Shown here in pieces: positions 7,466 to 15,101 of a stretch of DNA of 18,573 bases. The notes below the pieces were generated by a model that had not been told where the DNA came from, did no database searches, and worked only from the letters and a program-made list of their open reading frames with translations. The DNA is taken from positions 1 to 18,573 of the forward strand of contig JAKSKW010000025.1 of assembly GCA_024401495.1 (NCBI GenBank), in the 5' to 3' direction. How positions within the stretch are numbered: position 1 is the first letter of the stretch; each line of letters starts with the position of its first letter. Source of the DNA: Paludibacteraceae bacterium. GTDB taxonomy: Bacteria > Bacteroidota > Bacteroidia > Bacteroidales > Paludibacteraceae. The position numbers were made by a program, and so were the translations under genes.

Positions 7466-8839
7466 GTGAACACCCATAAATTCATAATCTTAATCATATC
7501 CGTACTTTTGTTTATTCCCGTTAGCAAAAGTTGGTTTGAGTTCCTCGACCATAAATATAGTAAGTTGAATAGGGTTATCGTTGAAGATCACGAAGACGTT
7601 AATGCGAAACCCATTGACGACAATATATTTGAAGAAGAAGAGATAGAAATTGAATCGTCTGATGAGTTAGACGAAGTTTTTCCTCAAGGTAGAGACAGAC
7701 AAACAGAGACACAAACACCTGTAACCCAGGAAAAAACTGTGGATAAAGGCAACCATGTGTCTCAAAACGACGTCGTATCTAAAAATGACGAAGAGAAGCA
7801 AAATGCTCCAAAAAAAGAGAAGTCTGCTAAAGGTGGTATAGTGGACGCCAATGATACTCCATTGAAGTTTCGTTTTACTGCATATAATAAGAGTGCAACT
7901 CTCGTGTATGACCCTTCATATGAGAATTTGACATCTTTAAATATTCCTCAGAAAGTACGATACAATGGTGAAGTATATACCGTTCATAGCATCGATTATA
8001 AAGTGTTCTACGAGTGTCAAAACATTGTCAGAATAGAAATTCCCTCAACTATTAGAATTACTTATTCTTCCTTTCGCAATTTTAAAAAATTGACTACCAT
8101 CGTAGTAGCGCCGGATCATCCAACTCTATCATCTGAAAAAGGTATATTATATAATAAGGACAAGAGTGAGATTATACGTGTGCCTTTAGGTTTCAAAGGA
8201 ACTTTTAAGTTTCTTTCCAGTGTCAAGAAAATTGGAAACGATGCTTTTCAAAATTGTAAAGAACTGACTAACATTGAATTTTCCTCTAATGTAACTGAAA
8301 TTGGGAAATATGCATTTTATAAATGTACAGGATTAACCAATCTTGTTATACCTTCTAATATCAAAAGTATCGGCTACAGTGCGTTTTCCTATTGCCATAA
8401 TTTGACAAACGTAGAGATTCAAGTCCCTACTGAAGTCAAATTTGAGTCTAATACATTTTCATTTTGTAGAAGACTAAAATCAATTAATATTCCTCCACAC
8501 CTCACAATCTTGCCAGATGGATTCCTCTGTGGCTGTTCGGGCTTAGAAAATTTTGAAATTCCTTCACATATTACTTCTATCGGAAATTCTACTTTTTCAA
8601 GTTGCTCAGGATTGACGTATGTGACTATCCCCAAAAGCGTAACATACATTGGAAACAGTGCTTTTTCAAATTGCAATGGGTTGACTAACATAATTATCCC
8701 ATCCAATGTCTCCAATATAGGATCTAGTGCCTTTGCTGGTTGCTCAAACCTCAACGTCTTGGTTGACAATTCAAAAAAGATCGTTAATTATGACGTCTCC
8801 ACTTTCCAAGGTTGTAAATCATTAAAATGGGCTAAATAA
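7466..8839 (+). CDS. BspA-like leucine-rich repeat (LRR_5) protein, N-terminally anchored
   Basis: The 457-residue protein starts at GTG, 3 bp after the PepSY stop. Residues 5-22 are a hydrophobic signal/anchor segment (FIILIISVLLFIPVS). An acidic, low-complexity linker follows to about 125. About ten LRR_5 (Treponema/BspA) repeats then run to the end, with units such as KKIGNDAFQNCKELTNIEF, TEIGKYAFYKCTGLTNLVI, KSIGYSAFSYCHNLTNVEI and TYIGNSAFSNCNGLTNIII. BspA-type repeats act in surface adhesion and protein binding in Bacteroidales and Treponema. No C-terminal T9SS sorting domain is seen; the last residues are GCKSLKWAK. It is therefore probably periplasmic or membrane-anchored rather than a T9SS surface adhesin. 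Nearly identical repeat codons suggest recent unit duplication. Confidence 0.85.
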   Translation: MNTHKFIILIISVLLFIPVSKSWFEFLDHKYSKLNRVIVEDHEDVNAKPIDDNIFEEEEIEIESSDELDEVFPQGRDRQTETQTPVTQEKTVDKGNHVSQNDVVSKNDEEKQNAPKKEKSAKGGIVDANDTPLKFRFTAYNKSATLVYDPSYENLTSLNIPQKVRYNGEVYTVHSIDYKVFYECQNIVRIEIPSTIRITYSSFRNFKKLTTIVVAPDHPTLSSEKGILYNKDKSEIIRVPLGFKGTFKFLSSVKKIGNDAFQNCKELTNIEFSSNVTEIGKYAFYKCTGLTNLVIPSNIKSIGYSAFSYCHNLTNVEIQVPTEVKFESNTFSFCRRLKSINIPPHLTILPDGFLCGCSGLENFEIPSHITSIGNSTFSSCSGLTYVTIPKSVTYIGNSAFSNCNGLTNIIIPSNVSNIGSSAFAGCSNLNVLVDNSKKIVNYDVSTFQGCKSLKWAK

Positions 8840-8846
8840 TTTTTAC

Positions 8847-8854
8847 TATATTTG
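8847..8854 (+). promoter_or_regulatory. Predicted -7 element for the transglutaminase-like gene
   Basis: TATATTTG matches TAnnTTTG exactly, 20 bp before the ATG at 8875 and 7 bp after the LRR stop. No -33 TTTG is seen at the expected spacing, so this may be a secondary promoter within an operon. Confidence 0.45.
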
Positions 8855-8874
8855 CCCAAACAACTTAATTATAC

Positions 8875-9684
8875 ATGGAATTCATAATAATCCTGCAAGC
8901 AATAATCATCATTTTTCTCACTAAAACGCTTTTATCAAAGAATAATAAGGTGAAGGAAATCACCTCTTTATTGAATGATTATGGCGACGGTAAAGAACGC
9001 ATCACTTACAGTTGGAAACTCGACTCTGCACGCAAGACTAAACTCAAAGGCCATCTTGCGTTGAATTTCAATCCCAAGGAGATAGAGGAGCAGCGTCTTA
9101 ACAATCCGTTTGCGGCAATCAATACCGCTGCCGGCTACCAGGGAATAGAGGTCAATTTGCGAAAGATGTATTTCTACATGATCAGCCATCCCCGCACATT
9201 GTTGCACTCCTCTGAGATTGTGAAGTATATCAACCGTGAATGCAGCAAAAACCGTGTCGACGAGCTTGATAAACTGCAGTTCGTTCTCGACTTTGTGCAG
9301 GAGCCAAACGTGAAATACAACTACGACCACGACTGCGCTGAGATCCAGTATCCAAAAGAGTATATCCGTTTCCCCGACGAAACTCTCTACGACAGACACG
9401 GCGACTGCGACTGCAAATCGTTCCTTGCCGCTACCCTCTTCCATTTGATGGGCTACAACGTGCTGTTTCTAATCTCCTACAGATTGGCTCACGCCGCTGT
9501 CTGTGTGGAATACGATGAACGTTGGAAAGCTTTGCTACAGAATAACATGAGCAGCGTCGTGACCGAATATGAAGGCCGCAAATACGTCTACTGCGAAACC
9601 ACATCCGACAATTTCAGAATCGGGGGCATCTCACCTGAATTCAAAGTAAATGATTTTGAGATTAAGATTGAGCTTAGAGGATAA
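8875..9684 (+). CDS. Membrane-anchored transglutaminase-like (papain-fold) protein
   Basis: The 269-residue protein has an N-terminal TM anchor at residues 2-20 (EFIIILQAIIIIFLTKTLL). The core of the transglutaminase-like cysteine-protease fold is clear. HSSEIVKYINRECS and LQFVLDFVQEPNVKYNYDHD precede the catalytic block RHGDCDCKSFLAATLFHLMGY, where Cys178 is the likely nucleophile. AHAAVCVEY follows with His206. The third position is in YVYCETTS near residue 240, where many relatives have Asp; Glu241 is seen here. Relatives act as cysteine proteases or cross-linking enzymes; the substrate here is unknown. The anchor leaves topology open. The stop codon overlaps the start of the DjlA-like gene by 1 bp (TAATG), so the two proteins are probably made together. 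Confidence 0.82.
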   Translation: MEFIIILQAIIIIFLTKTLLSKNNKVKEITSLLNDYGDGKERITYSWKLDSARKTKLKGHLALNFNPKEIEEQRLNNPFAAINTAAGYQGIEVNLRKMYFYMISHPRTLLHSSEIVKYINRECSKNRVDELDKLQFVLDFVQEPNVKYNYDHDCAEIQYPKEYIRFPDETLYDRHGDCDCKSFLAATLFHLMGYNVLFLISYRLAHAAVCVEYDERWKALLQNNMSSVVTEYEGRKYVYCETTSDNFRIGGISPEFKVNDFEIKIELRG

Positions 9685-10475
9685 TGATTACAAATCCATA
9701 TATTTTACTATCTGCCATTTATCGCGTTCCAGTTGATGGAACAATATTCACAATAGCTGCTATTATCATCGCCTTGCTAATTATAGGATACACTTTTATA
9801 GCTAACAAGGGACTCAATAAAGCTAACGAATATTGTGAATCCATTCTTGCCATATTGATTCAGATGGGACCTAAATATAGCAAGAATCTATTGACAAAAT
9901 TCTATACAAAACAATTCCCTACTAAAAAATCACAATGGGCCACAGAATTGGAGGCAGAATCTTTTGCAAACAAAATAATAACAAAATCCCAAACGATTGA
10001 TCCAAACGTAGAGATTGACTACCTGCTTATTGTGAAAAATAAGGATCTCTCTTTCAGATGCAGTATGGTACGATTGATGTTCAGTCTTGCAGCCGATGGC
10101 GACGGAATTAAAAACGACGAATGGAATTTTATCCTGGATACTATGAGTCGTCTGAAAATAAACAAAAGGAGCTACGACTACTTCATCAAATATTACTCCC
10201 CACTACGAACTGAGTTTGACGACGACTCACAATACTACAATGAGGAGGCCAAAAAAGAGTATGCCGCGTCTACTCCGTCGAACATCATTCAACAATACTA
10301 TGATATCCTTGGCATCTCAATAGGTGCATCAAAACAGGAGATCCAGAAAGCCTACCACGCTTTGGCACTTATACATCATCCTGATATGCAACAGAATGCG
10401 GATAGGAAAGAAGAATGTGAAGCTAAAATGGCACAGATTAATGATGCGTATGAAAAGGTAATAGCGAGTCTATAA
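9684..10475 (+). CDS. DjlA-like membrane protein: TM anchor, TerB-like domain, C-terminal J domain
   Basis: The 263-residue protein has a TM helix at about 20-40 (TIFTIAAIIIALLIIGYTFIA). A helical middle region (about 110-172) with LLIVKNKDLSFRCSMVRLMFSLAADGDGIKNDEW resembles the TerB/DjlA fold, in which acidic residues after the AADG motif are conserved. A J domain closes the protein: YYDILGISIGASKQEIQKAY, the HPD triad at 232-234, then ECEAKMAQINDAYEKV. This order (TM, TerB, J) and length match DjlA, a membrane-bound co-chaperone of DnaK. It should recruit Hsp70 to the membrane. It begins inside the stop of the transglutaminase-like gene and ends 140 bp before a strong hairpin, so it is the last gene of its operon. 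The J domain is certain; orthology to DjlA is inferred from architecture. Confidence 0.85.
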   Translation: MITNPYILLSAIYRVPVDGTIFTIAAIIIALLIIGYTFIANKGLNKANEYCESILAILIQMGPKYSKNLLTKFYTKQFPTKKSQWATELEAESFANKIITKSQTIDPNVEIDYLLIVKNKDLSFRCSMVRLMFSLAADGDGIKNDEWNFILDTMSRLKINKRSYDYFIKYYSPLRTEFDDDSQYYNEEAKKEYAASTPSNIIQQYYDILGISIGASKQEIQKAYHALALIHHPDMQQNADRKEECEAKMAQINDAYEKVIASL

Positions 10476-10615
10476 CCGTTTATAATAATCTCCATAATGT
10501 TATGATTATCTGTTAGAAATTTGCTTAGACTTTAGATTTCGACAATATTATTTCAATATAAATAAAAAAGGCGACGCAATTCATTTCTATCAACAAACTA
10601 AAAAGAGCTTGAAAG

Positions 10616-10652
10616 AGGTTGCTAATGTCATAAAATAAAGCATTAGCAACCT
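10616..10652 (+). terminator. Hairpin terminator after the DjlA-like gene
   Basis: AGGTTGCTAATG (10616-10627) pairs perfectly with CATTAGCAACCT (10641-10652) across a 13-nt loop. A T-rich stretch ending in TTTTTT follows at a short distance (10671-10676 region) rather than immediately, so efficiency is uncertain. Confidence 0.65.
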
Positions 10653-10765
10653 ATTTCAATACTATTTTTTGGAAAAATTGAAGTTATTAGTTTACTTGAC
10701 AGATTGAAAATCTATTATTTTCCAACATTTTGAAAATAAGTCGATAACACAGAAAAAAATTTTTT

Positions 10766-10773
10766 GGGGGGGG
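10766..10773 (+). repeat. G8 homopolymer upstream of promoter
   Basis: Eight G residues follow A7 and T6, 20 bp before the -33 element. Such tracts slip during replication and could change promoter geometry or activator access. In this AT-rich setting it stands out. Confidence 0.8.
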
Positions 10774-10793
10774 TAATTTTTGTCATTGAAAAT

Positions 10794-10824
10794 TTTGTAA
10801 TAATGTTCATTCCGTTTAATTTTG
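10794..10824 (+). promoter_or_regulatory. Complete Bacteroidota housekeeping promoter
   Basis: TTTG at 10794-10797, a 19-bp spacer, then TAATTTTG at 10817-10824. Both elements and the spacing match the consensus TTTG-N19-TAnnTTTG of the Bacteroidota primary sigma factor. Transcription should start near 10831, giving a leader of about 80 nt for the secreted-protein operon. Confidence 0.8.
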
Positions 10825-10868
10825 TGGCATCTTCACTATAGTTGTGATGATGCTTTTCTTTCGTTTTA

Positions 10869-10910
10869 ATGGTTCGTGCGATTGAAAAGGACACAGTAAC
10901 GAACCCCTAA
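10869..10910 (+). promoter_or_regulatory. Leader hairpin overlapping a 13-codon mini-ORF
   Basis: GGTTCGT (10871-10877) pairs with ACGAACC (10899-10905). The same segment reads as an ORF, ATG-GTT-CGT-GCG... to AAC-CCC-TAA, ending 3 bp before the ATG at 10914 and in the same frame. Ribosomes translating it would open the hairpin. Whether it is translated cannot be told from sequence. Confidence 0.35.
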
Positions 10911-10913
10911 TTT

Positions 10914-11402
10914 ATGGGACTTAAACAACTTTTATCTATCTGTCTGTTAGGAGGATCTATGCTTACTAATGCGGCTGTGACACACATGACAGTAGAACTC
11001 AATTCAGGAAGCAAGATAAATTTCTTGCTCGATGACAATCCCGTCATCACTTTCGAGAAAGGAAAGTATGACATTAAAGCTTCTAAAATGGTCGTCAATG
11101 GAAATGCGGAAACTACTTATGCTATCGACGACGTGAAAATCTATTATTTCACAAATGGAGATTCCACACCCGTAAAGTCTATTGAGGCTATAGATGAGAT
11201 TTTAGTTTCTCTCTCAAAATCTGCCATCTGTATTCAAAACGCCAAGGCAGGTGAAAAAGTAACATTAGTCAGCATCAACGGATCTGTTGTGGCATCATCA
11301 ATTGTAGATACTACCGGTCAGTCTACTTTGGATCTTCCAAAAACAAAAGGAGTTTACATTGTAGTTGTCGGCAACCAATCTTTTAAAATCATTCGTAACT
11401 AA
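10914..11402 (+). CDS. Small secreted protein with T9SS type-A-like sorting domain
   Basis: The 162-residue protein has a signal peptide (about residues 1-20, LLSICLLGGSMLTNAA). An N-terminal beta-rich part (MTVELNSGSKINFLLDDNPVITFEKGKYDI) matches a pattern common at the start of Prevotella secreted proteins. From about residue 90 the sequence has the features of a T9SS type-A C-terminal domain: AGEKVTLVSINGSVVASSIV, LDLPKTKGVYIVVVG and a terminal SFKIIRN. Such domains route cargo through the outer membrane to the surface or medium. Almost nothing lies between signal and sorting domain, so it is cargo without an enzymatic domain. It starts about 80 nt after a strong promoter and is followed 14 bp later by the FISUMP gene, so the two form an operon. 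Confidence 0.75.
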   Translation: MGLKQLLSICLLGGSMLTNAAVTHMTVELNSGSKINFLLDDNPVITFEKGKYDIKASKMVVNGNAETTYAIDDVKIYYFTNGDSTPVKSIEAIDEILVSLSKSAICIQNAKAGEKVTLVSINGSVVASSIVDTTGQSTLDLPKTKGVYIVVVGNQSFKIIRN

Positions 11403-11416
11403 CAAATAAGAACAAA

Positions 11417-12157
11417 ATGAAAAAAACTATACTTTGTGCTTTCGCACTTTTGAGTTTGAACGCTTCTGCAGCCACAAGAAACATGATCATCGAGCAGAAG
11501 GATGGAAACAAAATCACTGTTGATGTCGAGACTATCAAACAGATTTCCTACGCATACGAGTTGGACGGTGGTGTGTCTATGACAGGAGAAAAAGGAAGTA
11601 TAAGTTACGTGGATCTTGGATTAAGCGTCAATTGGGCATGTTACAATCTAAATGCCTCTTCTCCAGAGGATAAGGGACAATTCAGAGGTTGGGGTGAAAA
11701 GCAAGGTGGAAAATCTACTTTCACAAAGGATAGCTACAACAAAGGATTGGGTGATGTAGTATTAGATGACAAAGGCTATCTTACTGGAGATAGCGACCCT
11801 TACCAGAAAATGAATGGTGATGGATGGCGTATGCCAACACGTGACGATTTCAGAGAATTATTCTCTAAAACAACTATAGAATTCGTCGCTGATTTCAACG
11901 GCACTGGCGTTGCAGGATTTTTGTTCACTTCCAAGGAAAACCAAAACACATTGTTCTTGCCATTCGGTTGGCCTAAAGACGATGAACCAAATGCTGACAA
12001 CAACTATGACGAGTACTATGGTGCATACTGGACAGCAGACAACTGTTATAGTTTTGTCATAGCCCAATTGGGAACTGATAATATGATTTATGACTTCGAT
12101 TATATGAAAGACTCCGAATATCAAGGAATGATGTTACGTGGTGTTTTCAACAAATAA
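11417..12157 (+). CDS. Secreted FISUMP-domain protein
   Basis: The 246-residue protein has a signal peptide (MKKTILCAFALLSLNASAA). A short beta segment (MIIEQKDGNKITVDVETIKQISY) parallels the N-terminus of the preceding gene product. The FISUMP (Fibrobacter succinogenes major paralogous) domain follows: YVDLGLSVNWACYNLNA near residue 64, FRGWGEKQGG near 90, DGWRMPTRDDFRELF near 135-149, then GVAGFLFTSKENQNTLFLPFG and YGAYWTADN. This fold is related to C-type-lectin-like/sulfatase-modifying modules and is common in secreted Bacteroidota proteins; no catalytic role is established. There is no C-terminal sorting domain, so it may stay in the periplasm or leave by another route. It is the second gene of a two-gene operon ended by the terminator at 12188. 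Confidence 0.82.
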   Translation: MKKTILCAFALLSLNASAATRNMIIEQKDGNKITVDVETIKQISYAYELDGGVSMTGEKGSISYVDLGLSVNWACYNLNASSPEDKGQFRGWGEKQGGKSTFTKDSYNKGLGDVVLDDKGYLTGDSDPYQKMNGDGWRMPTRDDFRELFSKTTIEFVADFNGTGVAGFLFTSKENQNTLFLPFGWPKDDEPNADNNYDEYYGAYWTADNCYSFVIAQLGTDNMIYDFDYMKDSEYQGMMLRGVFNK

Positions 12158-12187
12158 TTCTGTTGAATCAAAAAAATAATCAATATA

Positions 12188-12222
12188 AAAAGCCACAGAA
12201 GAGTTGAACTTCTGTGGCTTTT
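12188..12222. terminator. Bidirectional intrinsic terminator between convergent genes
   Basis: AAAAGCCACAGAAG (12188-12201) and CTTCTGTGGCTTTT (12209-12222) form a 14-bp stem with a 7-nt loop. T runs follow on the plus strand (TTTTATTTTT), and A runs on the other side serve the minus strand. It ends both the FISUMP operon and the PL11 gene. Confidence 0.88.
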
Positions 12223-12243
12223 ATTTTTCGTTATCAATCCATT

Positions 12244-14673
12244 TTACTTCACCATAATCCTATAGTCTGCATCCTTCACCTTGACATCGTAGATATCCGA
12301 TGATAGCGGACTTAGATTCAAATAACCATTTGAGATTGTCTTCTCCATCACTACTCTACCATTTACATCGTAGACTGTGACATTTCCACTGTACATATTT
12401 CCAGCCTCATCTGTGATGAACAAATCTCCAGTTGTTGGGTTTGGATATGCCGACTTGCCAATAGCATTAATCTCTGACACATCAGTAGGATCCTTCACCT
12501 CGATATAGCCTGTATAAGTTGCCTCTGTATCAGCATCGCTGACAGTAGTGACAGTCCAATTGAATGTTCCCTCCTCAGCAGGTGTACCGCTGAAATAGAT
12601 ATTCTTTGTGGCCTGGTCAATCTTTGTCTCAATACCAGCTGGAGCCTTTGGTTCCCATGAAATCTTAACAGTTGAAGCGTCGCTCCAAGTTAGATAATAG
12701 TCTGTGATTGCATTATTGATATATACAGTCTGCTTGCTCGAACCACCACCATGCTTTGTAAGTGTAGGCTCAGCCATATTGCGAAGACTCTTATAATACT
12801 CCACAGGGCTGTAACCCAAGTGAGGTGGCTGGTTATATCCACAATGCTCCCAAGCCACAGCCATATCATACACATGGTCGTCACGTAGCCAAGGCAACTT
12901 ATATGGGCTTGGCATTGTTGATGTGTAGATTGTCAAATAATACTGACCATTCTGTTGTGTCCAGAACACAGACTCCTCACGCCAGTCGCCCACAAGATCA
13001 GACTGTAGACATGGGTTGTACTTAGTATCGTTGTTAAGTTCAGCACCCCACTGCACCTTAGTGCCGTTGACCATGATATTGTAACCGAATGTGTATGTAC
13101 GGCCCCAAGTCTTATTTACATTGTCCCACTTGTCGACGTGACCACGGTCTGTATACTCCTCCAACAAATCACCATCCCAGAAGATACGTCCGTTGATTGA
13201 ACTGCTGTTTGTACTACCTGTGTGCCAATCAGCAAACTCATATCCTTTGCATGTGAAGATTTTTGCATTGCTCCACTCAAAAGCCTCAGCACCGTCGAAT
13301 GTGCTGTCACAGTCGAGAATCAAACCACGACCTGTATCACCACCTGTCTGATTCTTATACATCAACACTTTTCCAGTTTTGGCGTCAAGCAAACAGCAGT
13401 CATATTTAGCAGTCTCCTCCTCTGTGATCATGAAATATTCCAATCCAGGGTTTGAAGGATCAAACTCACCCAAGTGAGTGGCGTCTCCATGACCAAGGCC
13501 AGTGCTCCATAGAGTATTGCCATTATGGTCGATACAAGCGGCACCAGTGATGATCTCATCAAAACCATCATTATCGACGTCGCCACAAGTGATACTGTGA
13601 GCTCCCTGTGCATAGACGCCCTGACCTTGCTTGTCGGAAGAGTGCTTCCAAAGATTAGTCAAATTCTTTCCATCCCAATTCCATGCAGCGGCATAAACGT
13701 ATGTATAGATTCCACGAGTAGTCACGACGCATGGCTTAGCCTTGCCGTTGACATCAAGGAATGCCACACAACCCTTTAGCCAATTACCACGGTGACCGTA
13801 GGTATTGCCATCGCTCTTACCAGGGCGGTCGTCCCAGTTAGACTGGATATTAAAGTATGGCCAATAGTCGACGGTAGCCAACTCCTCACCTGTCCTACCG
13901 CTGAAGCAAGTCATCCACTCCGGACCACCATCAGTCACAAGACCATTCTTCAAACAGTTCTGATAAGGATTTGAACCAGCAGCCTTACCTTTGCTAAGGA
14001 AGTTGCCCTTACCATCTTTTGAACCTGGAGCAGTCTTAGTGATCAACTCACCGTAACCGTCGCCATCAAAGTCGTAGCAAAGGAAAGAAAGACGACATCC
14101 ACTCAAGATGTTTGGTCCAAGATTAACCTTCCACAATGATCTACCGTCAAGTTTCAAACACTCCAAGATTGGAGGCGCAGTGGCAGCGGCAGTAGCACCC
14201 TCACCAGCCGACCAACACATGATGATCTCCTCCTCACCGTCGCCATCCATATCGTAGGCAGAACAGTCATAAGGATGATAAGTCACCACGTCGCCAGTAG
14301 GCAACTTGTATGTGCCGGGATGATTAAGTTTGATATGATGGTATGGATAAGCATCCACCTTGATTCCTGATTGCGAATCGATCACCTCACCAGCCTTGTT
14401 CAACACCTCAAGAGAGAAAGTTGAATTAGCATAATTAGATGTAAGAGTTGTGTTCGTGCGATCCTTAGAAGAGAACACAAGTTTGCCATCTGCATATAGA
14501 TTATATGTAGTCGACTTGGGAGAATCTGTAGCGCGCATACGCCAACTGGCAAATATAGAGTTGCCATCCTGACAAGCCCAAAGACCACGGTTGGCACCAG
14601 CGTGGGCAGTACCCAAACCTAATGCACCACCAAGCATAAGGGCTGAAAAAAGTTTTGTAGCTGTATTTTTCAT
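12244..14673 (-). CDS. PL11 rhamnogalacturonan lyase with T9SS sorting domain
   Basis: The 809-residue protein is read from the ATG at 14671-14673; a TTG two codons upstream is less likely. It has a signal peptide (MKNTATKLFSALMLGGALGL...AHA). The catalytic part follows the PL11 (YesW/YesX-type) beta-propeller. NRGLWACQDGNSIFASWR starts an N-terminal beta domain. Calcium-binding DxDxDG loops follow: YDMDGDGEEEII near 140, YDFDGDGYGELI, and CGDVDNDGFDEIITG. HLGEFDPSNPGLEYF, GGDTGRGLILD and the family-typical NGRIFWDGDLLEEY come later. The enzyme cleaves rhamnogalacturonan I in pectin by beta-elimination. The last ~75 residues (SAYPNPTTGDLFIT...VYDVNGRVV...DIYDVKV...YRIMVK) are a T9SS type-A sorting domain, so the enzyme is secreted or surface-attached. 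No SusC/SusD pair or other pectin genes lie within the window. Confidence 0.92.
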   Translation of the reverse strand: MKNTATKLFSALMLGGALGLGTAHAGANRGLWACQDGNSIFASWRMRATDSPKSTTYNLYADGKLVFSSKDRTNTTLTSNYANSTFSLEVLNKAGEVIDSQSGIKVDAYPYHHIKLNHPGTYKLPTGDVVTYHPYDCSAYDMDGDGEEEIIMCWSAGEGATAAATAPPILECLKLDGRSLWKVNLGPNILSGCRLSFLCYDFDGDGYGELITKTAPGSKDGKGNFLSKGKAAGSNPYQNCLKNGLVTDGGPEWMTCFSGRTGEELATVDYWPYFNIQSNWDDRPGKSDGNTYGHRGNWLKGCVAFLDVNGKAKPCVVTTRGIYTYVYAAAWNWDGKNLTNLWKHSSDKQGQGVYAQGAHSITCGDVDNDGFDEIITGAACIDHNGNTLWSTGLGHGDATHLGEFDPSNPGLEYFMITEEETAKYDCCLLDAKTGKVLMYKNQTGGDTGRGLILDCDSTFDGAEAFEWSNAKIFTCKGYEFADWHTGSTNSSSINGRIFWDGDLLEEYTDRGHVDKWDNVNKTWGRTYTFGYNIMVNGTKVQWGAELNNDTKYNPCLQSDLVGDWREESVFWTQQNGQYYLTIYTSTMPSPYKLPWLRDDHVYDMAVAWEHCGYNQPPHLGYSPVEYYKSLRNMAEPTLTKHGGGSSKQTVYINNAITDYYLTWSDASTVKISWEPKAPAGIETKIDQATKNIYFSGTPAEEGTFNWTVTTVSDADTEATYTGYIEVKDPTDVSEINAIGKSAYPNPTTGDLFITDEAGNMYSGNVTVYDVNGRVVMEKTISNGYLNLSPLSSDIYDVKVKDADYRIMVK

Positions 14674-14763
14674 ATCCAAGCAATTTTCTGTTTATGTGCT
14701 TGCTAATTTATCAAAGAATATCAAAAAGTGGTTCGACAAAACTTGTGTTTTTGGGCACTATTA

Positions 14764-14782
14764 CAAATATCTATGATATTTG
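14764..14782. repeat. Inverted repeat upstream of the PL11 gene
   Basis: CAAATATC (14764-14771), TAT, GATATTTG (14775-14782) form a perfect 8-bp inverted repeat about 90 bp before the PL11 start. It could be a regulator site for the lyase gene. I see no clear -7 consensus for PL11. The rest of 14674-14874 holds nothing else I can assign. Confidence 0.4.
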
Positions 14783-14874
14783 GGAAGAAATTCGCCTGTT
14801 TATAAATCTCTAAATAAATCCTTGAATTCTGCCAATGTAATGAATTTTGTACATTTGACAATCAAAAATTACTT

Positions 14875-15081
14875 TCACTCTCCTCTTCTATATGCTTTTA
14901 TCTCCTCAATTATTTCTTCGTCAGACATAGTACACTTTGGCATTTTTTCCATAGCGGACTTCATTTCATTCCATAATTCATCTGTGGACATATTTTCGTA
15001 TGACCTTTTGGTATTTTGTAACAAAACCTTCTTTGCTACTTCTACCGTTACTACTCTGTTTTTACTTTGTACTCCTAGCAT
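14875..15081 (-). CDS. Small antitoxin-like protein, no partner toxin seen
   Basis: The 68-residue protein is read from the ATG at 15079-15081. The sequence begins MLGVQSKNRVVTVEVAKKVLLQ and ends MSDEEIIEEIKAYRRGE. The acidic amphipathic C-terminal helix (SDEEIxxEIKAxR) resembles the toxin-binding tails of type II antitoxins for PIN or RelE toxins. The N-terminus shows no clear ribbon-helix-helix or Phd motif. A -7 match (TAACTTTG on the minus strand, 15102-15109) lies 20 bp before the ATG, which supports a real gene. No toxin-sized reading frame follows before the PL11 gene, so it is either an orphan or a different small regulator. Family assignment is from general resemblance only. Confidence 0.55.
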   Translation of the reverse strand: MLGVQSKNRVVTVEVAKKVLLQNTKRSYENMSTDELWNEMKSAMEKMPKCTMSDEEIIEEIKAYRRGE

Positions 15082-15101
15082 AATCTTAATTTTTACTTCC
15101 G

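Larger units (their letters stand above)
10476..10913. other. Intergenic region between two operons
   Basis: This 438-bp, strongly AT-rich stretch holds no gene. From left to right it contains a terminator hairpin (10616-10652), an A7-T6-G8 homopolymer string (10753-10773), a complete promoter (10794-10824) and a leader with a hairpin and a 13-codon in-frame mini-ORF (10869-10910). The first 135 bp hold nothing I can assign. Confidence 0.7.

Noticed and set aside
14674..14679. TTG start two codons before the PL11 ATG
   Set aside because: The ATG gives a complete signal peptide (MKNTATKLF...) and is the more usual start codon.
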